38,679 bases of DNA from Acidobacteriota bacterium (GTDB taxonomy: Bacteria; Actinomycetota; AC-67): positions 1 to 38,679 of the forward strand of contig JACQXY010000066.1 of the NCBI GenBank assembly GCA_016208485.1, given 5' to 3'. The translations under genes were made by a program, and so were the position numbers. How positions within the stretch are numbered: the first letter of the stretch is position 1; the number at the start of each line of letters is the position of its first letter. Below, in pieces: positions 26,547 through 32,497 of this stretch. The notes under the pieces are model-generated. The model did no database searches. It saw only the letters and a program-made list of their open reading frames with translations, and had not been told where the DNA came from.

Positions 26547-26551
26547 GTTCT
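26535..26551. promoter_or_regulatory. Candidate operator for the Fur-family (PerR-like) regulator
   Basis: AGAACTTG-T-CAAGTTCT is a perfect 8-1-8 inverted repeat centred at 26543. It matches the size and symmetry of Fur-superfamily boxes. It covers the -35 of the rubrerythrin promoter and is 23 bases upstream of the fur -10. A second pair, CTCTAG (26531-26536) and CTAGAG (26556-26561), brackets it. The AT content stands out against the surrounding GC-rich sequence. Confidence 0.65.
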
Positions 26552-26573
26552 GAGGCTAGAGCAATTCCGGTGC

Positions 26574-26579
26574 TAGGAT
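26574..26579 (+). promoter_or_regulatory. -10 element of a near-leaderless promoter for the Fur-family gene
   Basis: TAGGAT lies eight bases before ATG 26588 with no ribosome site between them. The palindrome upstream would put the gene under its own product's control. Confidence 0.5.
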
Positions 26580-26587
26580 CTCAAGCG

Positions 26588-27004
26588 ATGGATCTTCTGG
26601 AAAGGCTTCGCGATGCGGGCTGGCGGCTCACCCCCCAGCGCAGGGTCGTCGCCGAGGCGCTCCAAGAGGTCGGGGGACATCTCACGGCGGAGGAAGTGTA
26701 CCTCCGGGCGCGGGAGCGGCTCCCGGAGGTCAGCCTCGCCACCGTCTACAACGCGCTGAACGAGCTCGCGGCCATGGGACAGGTCCTGTGCCTCGCAACG
26801 GACGGCGCGAAGAAGTACGACGCGAATGCCCACGTGCCGCACCAGCATCTCGCGTGCGTGCGTTGCGGCCGGCTCGCCGACGTCCGCGCCCGAGGGGAGG
26901 ACCATCTCCGGCTCCCTGCGAAGGAGCGGCGTGGCTACGAGCTGCTCTCGGTCGAGATCGTGTTCAAGGGGATCTGCCCCGACTGCCGCGCGCGCGGGAA
27001 CTGA
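26588..27004 (+). CDS. Fur-family regulator, PerR-like
   Basis: DNA-binding metalloregulator of 138 residues. I start at ATG 26588 (MDLLERLRDAGWRLTPQRR), the conserved beginning of the winged helix; the open frame upstream crosses the operator and promoter. The recognition helix is VSLATVYNALNEL. The metal-binding region reads KYDANAHVPHQHLACVRCG, with D78, H85 and H87 as in regulatory Fe/Mn sites, and C90/C93 plus C130/C133 (CVRC, CPDC) as a structural zinc site. H31 is at the place of the first regulatory His. An Asp in the YD position and the rubrerythrin neighbour favour a peroxide sensor (PerR) over an iron-uptake Fur. That is inference; an iron or zinc regulator is not excluded. Confidence 0.92.
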   Translation: MDLLERLRDAGWRLTPQRRVVAEALQEVGGHLTAEEVYLRARERLPEVSLATVYNALNELAAMGQVLCLATDGAKKYDANAHVPHQHLACVRCGRLADVRARGEDHLRLPAKERRGYELLSVEIVFKGICPDCRARGN

Positions 27005-27035
27005 TCAACCCCCGGGCGGACTGGAGGGCGCGATC

Positions 27036-27929
27036 GTGGGAGAGATCCTGGTCGGCACCTCTTCCTGGACCGACCGCACCCTCCTCGATAGCGGCTGGTA
27101 CCCGAGGGGCGCGCGCACCGCAGAGGCCCGCCTGGCCCACTACGCGAGCATGTTCCCCGTCGTCGAGGTCGACTCCACCTACTACGCGCTGCCCTCGGAG
27201 CGGAACGCCGTCCTCTGGGCCGAGCGGACGCCGTCCCACTTCACCTTCGACGTCAAGGCCTACTCTCTCATGACCGGCCACCCCACCAGAGTCGAGTCGC
27301 TTCCGAGGGACCTGCGTCCCGCCGCGGGGGGACGCGCGCGTGTGTACGCGAAGGACCTGCCCGCCTCGGTCGTGGACGAGGTCTGGGAGATGTTTCGCTC
27401 CGCCCTCATGCCGCTGCACTCCGCCGGGAAGCTCGGCTACGTACTCCTCCAGTTCCCGGAGTGGTTCGTGCCCTCGCGGACCTCGCGCGACGAGGTGCTC
27501 CGGTGCGCGGAGCGCCTGCCCGACTACCGGGTGGCCGTCGAGTTCCGCCGTGCCTCCTGGATGGCGCCGGAGGAGAACGCCCGGCGCACGCTCGAATGGC
27601 TGTTGCAGCACCGCCTGCCGTACGTGTGCGTGGACATGCCGCAGGGGTTTCCCTCGAGCGTCCCGCCGGTCGTCGCGGCGACCGCGCCGGATCTCGCCGT
27701 CGTGCGGTTCCACGGCCGCAACGCGCGCGCGTGGAAGGAGAAGGGGCTCTCTGCCGCGGAGCGCTTCGACTACCTCTACTCGCAGCCGGAGCTGCTCGAG
27801 TGGGCGCCGCGCGTGCGCGCGCTCGCGTCCGAGGCCAAGCGTGTCCACGTGATGTTCAACAACTGCTACCGGGACAAGGGCGTGACGAACGCGAAGCAAA
27901 TGGCCGACCTGCTCTCCGGCGCGGAGTGA
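27036..27929 (+). CDS. DUF72 family protein
   Basis: TIM-barrel-like protein of 297 residues in the DUF72 (YecE) family, whose biochemical role is not established. The family start ILVGTSSWTDRTLLDSGWYP is present, as are ASMFPVVEVDSTYYALPS, FTFDVKAYSLMTGH, LLQFPEWFV, VAVEFRRASWM and RFHGRNARAW. HVMFNNCYRDKGVTNAKQM forms the usual C-terminal segment. I chose GTG 27036 because GGAGG lies nine bases upstream and the family's first strand follows directly. It is 31 bases after the Fur-family gene and probably co-transcribed with it. No catalytic mechanism can be proposed from sequence alone. Confidence 0.9.
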   Translation: MGEILVGTSSWTDRTLLDSGWYPRGARTAEARLAHYASMFPVVEVDSTYYALPSERNAVLWAERTPSHFTFDVKAYSLMTGHPTRVESLPRDLRPAAGGRARVYAKDLPASVVDEVWEMFRSALMPLHSAGKLGYVLLQFPEWFVPSRTSRDEVLRCAERLPDYRVAVEFRRASWMAPEENARRTLEWLLQHRLPYVCVDMPQGFPSSVPPVVAATAPDLAVVRFHGRNARAWKEKGLSAAERFDYLYSQPELLEWAPRVRALASEAKRVHVMFNNCYRDKGVTNAKQMADLLSGAE

Positions 27930-27951
27930 CCTCTGCTTCGGGCAGAAGAGG
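27930..27951. terminator. Inverted repeat between convergent genes, possible bidirectional terminator
   Basis: CCTCT...AGAGG with an inner TCTGC/GCAGA stem around TTCGG lies in the 48-base gap between the DUF72 and PIN gene stops. It has no clear T-tract on either strand, so intrinsic activity is uncertain. Confidence 0.4.
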
Positions 27952-27977
27952 GCGGCGGAAGCTCCCCCCGACCCGGC

Positions 27978-28391
27978 TCAGGGCAGCAGGTCGAGCGCCT
28001 CGACGTGCCGGGGCCGCAAGACCGAGAAGTGCCTGCGGTCGAGGGTCGCGAGCTTGGGCTCGCGCAGCCGCTCCACGACGGCCAGGATCGACGAATCGAC
28101 GAAGCCGACGTCCTGGTCCGAGTACCGGTCCATGACCTCCGCGGCGCGCCGGTAGTCCTCGGGCGAAAGGTCCTCGACGACGTAGGCCGATTCCTCGATG
28201 TCGCGCAGGAGCGCGACCATCGGTCCGGGACCCAGGTGCTTGCTCACCCAGTAGTCGACCTCGGGCAGGATGGGCGAGGGGAGGACGAGGGATTCCGTCG
28301 TCCGCTCCAGCAGAGAGCGACAGCGCTTGTGGGCGCGGTCGCCCCGGTCGAGCGCGGCGTAGACGACGCCGGTGTCGAGGATCAGCGCCAC
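27978..28391 (-). CDS. PIN-domain ribonuclease, VapC-type toxin
   Basis: A 137-residue PIN-fold endoribonuclease, the likely toxin of a type II toxin-antitoxin pair. The acidic active site is complete: D6 in LILDTGVVY, E44 in PEVDYWV, D99 in FVDSSILAV and D118 in LATLDRRHF. Spacing and length are normal for VapC. Its ATG lies inside the end of the antitoxin gene (ten-base overlap), which couples translation. VapC toxins cut tRNA or rRNA by family knowledge; the target here is unknown. Confidence 0.92.
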   Translation of the reverse strand: MALILDTGVVYAALDRGDRAHKRCRSLLERTTESLVLPSPILPEVDYWVSKHLGPGPMVALLRDIEESAYVVEDLSPEDYRRAAEVMDRYSDQDVGFVDSSILAVVERLREPKLATLDRRHFSVLRPRHVEALDLLP

Positions 28392-28606
28392 GTTCGCGGT
28401 TTGGTTCGGCCGACTCCGGCCCTCGACGAGACATCGGACCGGCCGGAATCCCCGATGCCGATGCTCCTGGGCTTGGGGCGGTACTCGGCGGTTTTCTGGT
28501 CGAGGGCCTCGCGCGCCACCTGCGCAAACGAGACGCCGCGGTCTTCGGCGAGGGCTCGCAACTTGCGCAAGGTCCGCTCGTCGCTCATGATCGTGGTGCG
28601 TATCAT
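28382..28606 (-). CDS. Ribbon-helix-helix antitoxin paired with the PIN toxin
   Basis: A 74-residue protein whose first 45 residues (IRTTIMSDERTLRKLRALAE then VSFAQVAREALDQK) fit a ribbon-helix-helix DNA-binding fold. The Pro/Arg/Ser-rich tail would wrap the toxin. The ATG is only six bases from a CATAAT -10 element, so the mRNA is probably leaderless. A start at Met7 is possible but would break the first beta strand. The gene overlaps the toxin by ten bases. Confidence 0.85.
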   Translation of the reverse strand: MIRTTIMSDERTLRKLRALAEDRGVSFAQVAREALDQKTAEYRPKPRSIGIGDSGRSDVSSRAGVGRTKPRTWR

Positions 28607-28640
28607 GACATCATTATGACAGAGGCAGCGTAATAGTCAA
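28605..28640 (-). promoter_or_regulatory. Promoter and candidate operator of the PIN/RHH pair
   Basis: On the minus strand TTGACT (28640-28635) and CATAAT (28618-28613) are separated by 16 bases. On the plus strand ATGACA occurs twice (28605-28610 and 28616-28621), 11 bases apart, overlapping the -10 and the start codon. This spacing suits cooperative RHH dimers, so autoregulation is likely by inference. The patch is AT-rich compared with its surroundings. Confidence 0.6.
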
Positions 28641-28688
28641 GTCCCCGCGGTCCGAGCGGACAGTGCGATGTCCCCACCCGCGGTCCCG

Positions 28689-29114
28689 TCATCGCTCAAG
28701 CTCGCGGACGACGAGGGTGCGAACAACGAGGTCACACAGACCCTCGATGATGGAGCGAAGAGGCGCACCCGGCAGGAAGACGGCGGCGACTCCCAGCGAT
28801 TCCAGCCTCGCGAGGTCCTCGGGCGGCACGATTCCCCCGACGACGACGGGCACCACGGGGCCGGATCGATCGAGAGCCGCCAAGAGGCGCTCCACCAGGA
28901 TCACGGGCGCGCCGCTCATGATGTGGTAGCCGATGAGGCCGACGTCCTCCTGCGCGGCGGTTGCCGCGGCCTGCGCGGGCGTGGCCGGCCCGCCGAGCAC
29001 GACTTCCATCCCGGCGCCGCGCAGGGCGCGCGCGACGACGAAGTAGCCGCGGGTGTGAACCTCGTCGTCGTGGATGAGCAGGACGCGCGTTCGGGCGTTC
29101 CTCGCCGCGCCCAT
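28689..29114 (-). CDS. B12-binding subunit of a divergent acyl-CoA mutase
   Basis: A 141-residue cobalamin-binding domain matching the C-terminal part or small subunit of methylmalonyl-CoA-type mutases. I start at ATG 29114, which overlaps the TGA of the large-subunit gene by one base (TGATG), indicating translational coupling. The fold runs RVLLIHDDEVHTRGYFVVARAL, then VGLIGYHIMSGAP and VPVVVGGIVPPEDLARL. The family motif DxHxxG reads ExHxxG here: the cobalt-ligand His is kept but the paired Asp is Glu. The Lys of the usual K-M-G-Q-D-G-H stretch appears to be Ile. The SxL segment is also altered (MSGAP). It should still bind B12, but the ligand triad is not standard. Confidence 0.85.
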   Translation of the reverse strand: MGAARNARTRVLLIHDDEVHTRGYFVVARALRGAGMEVVLGGPATPAQAAATAAQEDVGLIGYHIMSGAPVILVERLLAALDRSGPVVPVVVGGIVPPEDLARLESLGVAAVFLPGAPLRSIIEGLCDLVVRTLVVRELER

Positions 29115-30775
29115 CACGACAGCGGATAGGAGGCGTCCGCGCGCCCGCCGAATACGAAGTAGTCCCGCGTCTCGCCGAGCATCTCGCGGCACACGCGGGC
29201 CACCTCACCCGCGCTCATGTAGGCCGCCGCGGCCTCGATGTAGGCGGGAAGGACGTTCTCGCCCTCGGCGAACGCTCGGCGCAGCCGGAGCGTGGCGCGC
29301 TCCACCGCCACCGGGTCGCGCTGCGCCCGCGCGCGCGCCAGGCGCGCGATCTGCTTGTCGCGCACCGCCGGGTCGTACGTGGTCAGCAAGCTCTCGCCGT
29401 TCGAGGTGATGAGCTCGAGCTGACGGTCCGGCTTCTCGACGAAGGCGTTCACGCCCACGAGGGTCCTGCGCCCCTCGTCGAGGGCCCTTTGTTCTCGGAA
29501 CGCCGCCGCTCTCACCTGCTGCTCCATCCACTCGCCGGCGCGCAGCGCGCCGCCGCGGCGCTCGATCTCCGCGACGATCCCGCGCGCCTCCCGCTCGAGC
29601 CGGTCCGTCAGCGACTCAACGTAGAAGGAGCCGCCCAGCGGATCCACGACGTCGGCGACCCCGGTCTCCAGGTGGATGATCTGCTGCGTGCGGAGCGAGA
29701 GCGTCGCCGACATCTCGGTCGGGATCGCGAAGGCCTCGTCGAACGAGTTGACCGACATCGACTGGACCCCGCCGAGCACCGCCGCGAGCGCGTAGATCGT
29801 CGAGCGCACGAGGTTGTTGAGCGGCTGCTCGCGCGTGAGCGTCGGCGCGTAGGTCTGGCAGTGGGCGCGCAGGCGCCAGGACAGCGGGTCCCTGGCCCCG
29901 TAGCGCTCGCGCACCGTGCGCGCCCACAGGCGGCGCATCGCGCGGAACTTCGCGACCTCCTCGAAGAACGCCGGGCCGGCGTTGACGAACCAGTTCATCC
30001 TGGGCGCGAACTCGTCCACGCCGAGCCCCCGCTGGATGAGCGCCTCTGTCGCGGCCATACCGAGCGCCACGCCGAAGGCGATCTCCTGGGCCGCCGTGCA
30101 CCCCGCCTCGCGGATGTTGCGCACGTCGACGTACGTGGCGTTGAAACGCGGCATGGCTCGGGTGCAGAACTCGGCGATGTCGAAGCACTCGCGCTCGGCT
30201 CGGACGTGGTTGGACATCGAGCCCTTGATCTCCGCAAGGCTCTTCCCGCGGGTCAGGCACACGTTGATGTAGCAGGCAAGCGCGAACGCCGAGGGCGTGA
30301 TGAGGTGCAGCGAGACCCGGTCCAGGTCTATGCCGTCCAGCATGGTCTCGAAATCGGCGAGGGTGTCCACCTGCACGCCGTCCTTGCCGGCGAAGCCGAT
30401 CGTGCGCTCGTCGTCGGTGTCGTAGCCGTAGGCGCCCAGCGCGTTCTTCACCGCGCCGACGATCCCCACCGCGGTCATCCCCTGCGAGAGGAGGTATCGG
30501 ATGCGCTCGCCCGTCTCCTCTGACGTCCCGAGCCCGACGACTTGACGCAGGTTCCAGCCGCGCGAGGCGAACCCCAGGGGGAACAGGCCCCGGGTGAAGG
30601 GGAACTCGCCCGGGAAGCCGAGGTCGCGCGCGTAGTCGGCGGGCGCGTCGAGCGGCGTGTACAGGTGTTTGGCGTCCAGCGGGCGGCCGGGATGCTCGCC
30701 CACGATCCGGACGACCTCGGCCTCGTAGCGCCGGGTCGCCTCCTCGAGCTTCGCGAGCGTTTCTGGATCGTACAT
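29114..30775 (-). CDS. Divergent B12-dependent acyl-CoA mutase, large subunit
   Basis: A 553-residue protein of the methylmalonyl-CoA mutase family (TIM-barrel domain), which performs radical carbon-skeleton rearrangement of acyl-CoA. Clear family blocks are FPFTRGLFPLGFASRGWNLRQ, FAPRMNWFVNAGPAFFEEVAKFRAMRRLW, RAHCQTYAPTLTREQPLNNL, AAVLGGVQSMSVNSFDEA and VADVVDPLGGSFYVE. The substrate-side residues differ from methylmalonyl-CoA mutase. RQYAG reads RQVVG (V79). The FDLPT...GYDSD stretch reads GAVKNALGAYGYDTD. GYHxxEAG, with the conserved His, reads VRNIREAG (N220). So the substrate is probably not methylmalonyl-CoA. Isobutyryl- or hydroxyacyl-CoA mutases are possible relatives. It has its own promoter, a GGGGGCGG ribosome site, and no meaB-like chaperone gene nearby. 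Confidence 0.85.
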   Translation of the reverse strand: MYDPETLAKLEEATRRYEAEVVRIVGEHPGRPLDAKHLYTPLDAPADYARDLGFPGEFPFTRGLFPLGFASRGWNLRQVVGLGTSEETGERIRYLLSQGMTAVGIVGAVKNALGAYGYDTDDERTIGFAGKDGVQVDTLADFETMLDGIDLDRVSLHLITPSAFALACYINVCLTRGKSLAEIKGSMSNHVRAERECFDIAEFCTRAMPRFNATYVDVRNIREAGCTAAQEIAFGVALGMAATEALIQRGLGVDEFAPRMNWFVNAGPAFFEEVAKFRAMRRLWARTVRERYGARDPLSWRLRAHCQTYAPTLTREQPLNNLVRSTIYALAAVLGGVQSMSVNSFDEAFAIPTEMSATLSLRTQQIIHLETGVADVVDPLGGSFYVESLTDRLEREARGIVAEIERRGGALRAGEWMEQQVRAAAFREQRALDEGRRTLVGVNAFVEKPDRQLELITSNGESLLTTYDPAVRDKQIARLARARAQRDPVAVERATLRLRRAFAEGENVLPAYIEAAAAYMSAGEVARVCREMLGETRDYFVFGGRADASYPLS

Positions 30776-30805
30776 CCGCCCCCGGATCCTCTGGTGCGAG
30801 GCCCC

Positions 30806-30834
30806 ATTGTGCGCCTTCGCGGCGCCGCTGTCGA
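30806..30834 (-). promoter_or_regulatory. Promoter of the mutase-like operon
   Basis: On the minus strand TCGACA (30834-30829) and CACAAT (30811-30806) are separated by 17 bases. Predicted start is near 30799, about 24 bases before the ATG at 30775. Confidence 0.55.
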
Positions 30835-30882
30835 TGGGTCGCGCCGGCCGAGGAGTCTATGCGCGCCTGACGCGCCCGCTCC

Positions 30883-31326
30883 TCAGAGCGCGCCGTCGGC
30901 GCGCTTGACCTTCTCGATGTTCCCCGCCTCGGCCGGGTCGATGTCGGTCGCGGCGAGCCAGGCTTCGAGGATCTCGCGCGCGAGCGCCTCGGTCGTGAGC
31001 CTCAGGCTCAGCGCGAGCACGTTCGCGTCGTTCCACCTGCGCGCGCCGCGCGCTTGCTCGGCGTCGGTGCAGAGCGCCGCGCGCGCTCCGCGGACCTTGT
31101 TCGCCGCGATCGAGACGCCGGTGCCGGTCCAGCAGAACACGACTCCTTGGTCGGCCTCGCCACTCGCGACCGCCTCGGCGACGCCGTGCCCGACGTCGGC
31201 CCACTGCTCCGCGCCGCCTCCGGCGGGGCCGAGCGCCCGGACGATCTCGTGACCGCGCCGGCGCAGCTCGCCGAGCACGAAGTCGGTCGTCGCGTTCCGC
31301 TCGTCGCCGCCTACCGCGATGCGCAC
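30883..31326 (-). CDS. RpiB/LacAB-family sugar-phosphate isomerase-like protein with altered active site
   Basis: A 147-residue Rossmann-like protein of the RpiB/LacA/LacB family, whose classical members interconvert ribose-5-phosphate and ribulose-5-phosphate. The signature VSIAANKVRGARAA and the Cys of VVFCWTGTG are kept. Several usual catalytic or phosphate-site residues differ: the early D-H pair is D-E (GGDERN), CGTG is CWTG, and the ring-opening His of the HND motif is Trp (RRWNDANVL). It may act on a different sugar phosphate or not be an isomerase. The GTG start is six bases from a TATGCT -10, so the mRNA looks leaderless. It is divergent from trpD and followed on the same strand by the mutase-like pair. 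Confidence 0.78.
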   Translation of the reverse strand: MRIAVGGDERNATTDFVLGELRRRGHEIVRALGPAGGGAEQWADVGHGVAEAVASGEADQGVVFCWTGTGVSIAANKVRGARAALCTDAEQARGARRWNDANVLALSLRLTTEALAREILEAWLAATDIDPAEAGNIEKVKRADGAL

Positions 31327-31332
31327 GACCGG

Positions 31333-31338
31333 AGCATA
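31333..31338 (-). promoter_or_regulatory. -10 element of a leaderless promoter for the RpiB-like gene
   Basis: TATGCT on the minus strand lies exactly six bases before the GTG at 31326, so the transcript start would coincide with the start codon. Confidence 0.5.
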
Positions 31339-31366
31339 GCGCCGGCGCGCGGAAGCCGGCGCGCGG

Positions 31367-31372
31367 TATCCT
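31367..31372 (+). promoter_or_regulatory. -10 element of a near-leaderless promoter for trpD
   Basis: TATCCT lies ten bases before ATG 31383, with no ribosome site. The 56-base gap also carries the divergent RpiB-like promoter. Confidence 0.5.
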
Positions 31373-31382
31373 GGCGCCCGCG

Positions 31383-32453
31383 ATGGGCGACTTTTCTTGG
31401 GCCGAGTGCCTCGCGCGCCTGCTGCGAGGCGAGGATCTCGGCGAGCGCGACGCGGCCGCGGCGATGCGCGAGATCATGGGCGGCGAGGCGACGCCGGCGC
31501 AGATCGGCGCGTTCCTCGTCGCTTTGCGCGCGAAGGGGGAGACCGCCGACGAGATCGTCGGCCTCGCGCGCACGATGCGGGACTTCTCGCTCAAGGTCGA
31601 GGTGGAGGGGCCGCTGATCGACACGTGCGGCACCGGCGGGGACCGGGCGGGCACGGTGAACATCTCGACCATGGCCGCGCTCGTAGCGGCCGGCGCCGGG
31701 GCTCGCGTGGCCAAGCACGGGAACCGCGCGGCCTCCTCGCGCTGCGGCTCCGCCGACCTGCTCGAGGCGCTCGGAGTCGCGATCGACCTGGAGCCGGATG
31801 GGGTCGCCTCCTGCATCCGGGAGGCCGGCATCGGGTTCTGCTTCGCTCCGCTGTTCCACCCGGCCATGAAGCACGCCGGGCCGGTCCGCCGCGAGATCGG
31901 GATCCCGACGGTGTTCAACTTCCTCGGGCCCCTTACCAACCCGGCCGGCGCGACCCGCCAGACCGTCGGCGTCGCCGATCCCTTCATGGCGCCGAAGATG
32001 GCCGAGGCGCTGCTGCGGCTCGGGAGCGAGCGGGCCCTGGTCTTTCGGGGAGATGACGGCCTCGACGAGCTGACGACGACGACCACCTCGCGCATCTGGG
32101 AGGTGGGCCCGCAGGTCGTGGAGAACTCCCTCGATCCCCGGGATCTTGGCATCTCTCTCGTCCCGGCCGCGGCCCTTGCCGGTTCGGGGCCGCGGGAGAA
32201 CGCGAAGTCCTGCGAGTCGGTCCTCGCCGGGGACCCGGGCCCGGTTCGAGACGCAGTGGCGTTGAACGCCGCCGCGGCTCTCCTGGTCGGGGGGCTCGCC
32301 GGCGACTGGGCCGACGGGCTCGCCCGCGCGCGGGAGGCGATCGACTCCGGCGCCGCGCGCGGGGCGCTGGAGCGTCTGCGCGCGGCGTCCCAGTCGGCGC
32401 GCCGCCCGCGGTCGAGCGGCCGTGTACCAACGTCCATGGACGACCGTCCGTAG
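31383..32453 (+). CDS. trpD: Anthranilate phosphoribosyltransferase
   Basis: Cytoplasmic enzyme that joins anthranilate to PRPP, the second step of tryptophan synthesis. The 356 residues carry the family signatures: DTCGTGGD (C82-D87, PRPP loop), TVNIST, AKHGNRAASSRCGSADLLEALG (from residue 110), FNFLGPLTNPA and GDDGLDEL (metal site). The C-terminal 20 residues are basic and low-complexity, beyond the usual end. No other trp genes are in the window, which is common when the pathway is split. The start is ATG 31383 with a TATCCT -10 close by. Confidence 0.96.
   Translation: MGDFSWAECLARLLRGEDLGERDAAAAMREIMGGEATPAQIGAFLVALRAKGETADEIVGLARTMRDFSLKVEVEGPLIDTCGTGGDRAGTVNISTMAALVAAGAGARVAKHGNRAASSRCGSADLLEALGVAIDLEPDGVASCIREAGIGFCFAPLFHPAMKHAGPVRREIGIPTVFNFLGPLTNPAGATRQTVGVADPFMAPKMAEALLRLGSERALVFRGDDGLDELTTTTTSRIWEVGPQVVENSLDPRDLGISLVPAAALAGSGPRENAKSCESVLAGDPGPVRDAVALNAAAALLVGGLAGDWADGLARAREAIDSGAARGALERLRAASQSARRPRSSGRVPTSMDDRP
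32431..32442. other. 12-bp perfect palindrome in the 3' end of trpD
   Basis: CGTCCATGGACG is self-complementary and lies 55 bases before the start of the macroglobulin-like gene, whose promoter is not obvious. It could be an operator or chance in GC-rich coding sequence. Confidence 0.25.
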
Positions 32454-32497
32454 CGGTGGGATAGTTGCGGGAGCCGCCGTCCGATCGGAGGAGTCCC

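Noticed and set aside
31383..32453. A tryptophan operon around trpD
   Set aside because: No other trp gene is present; neighbours are unrelated.
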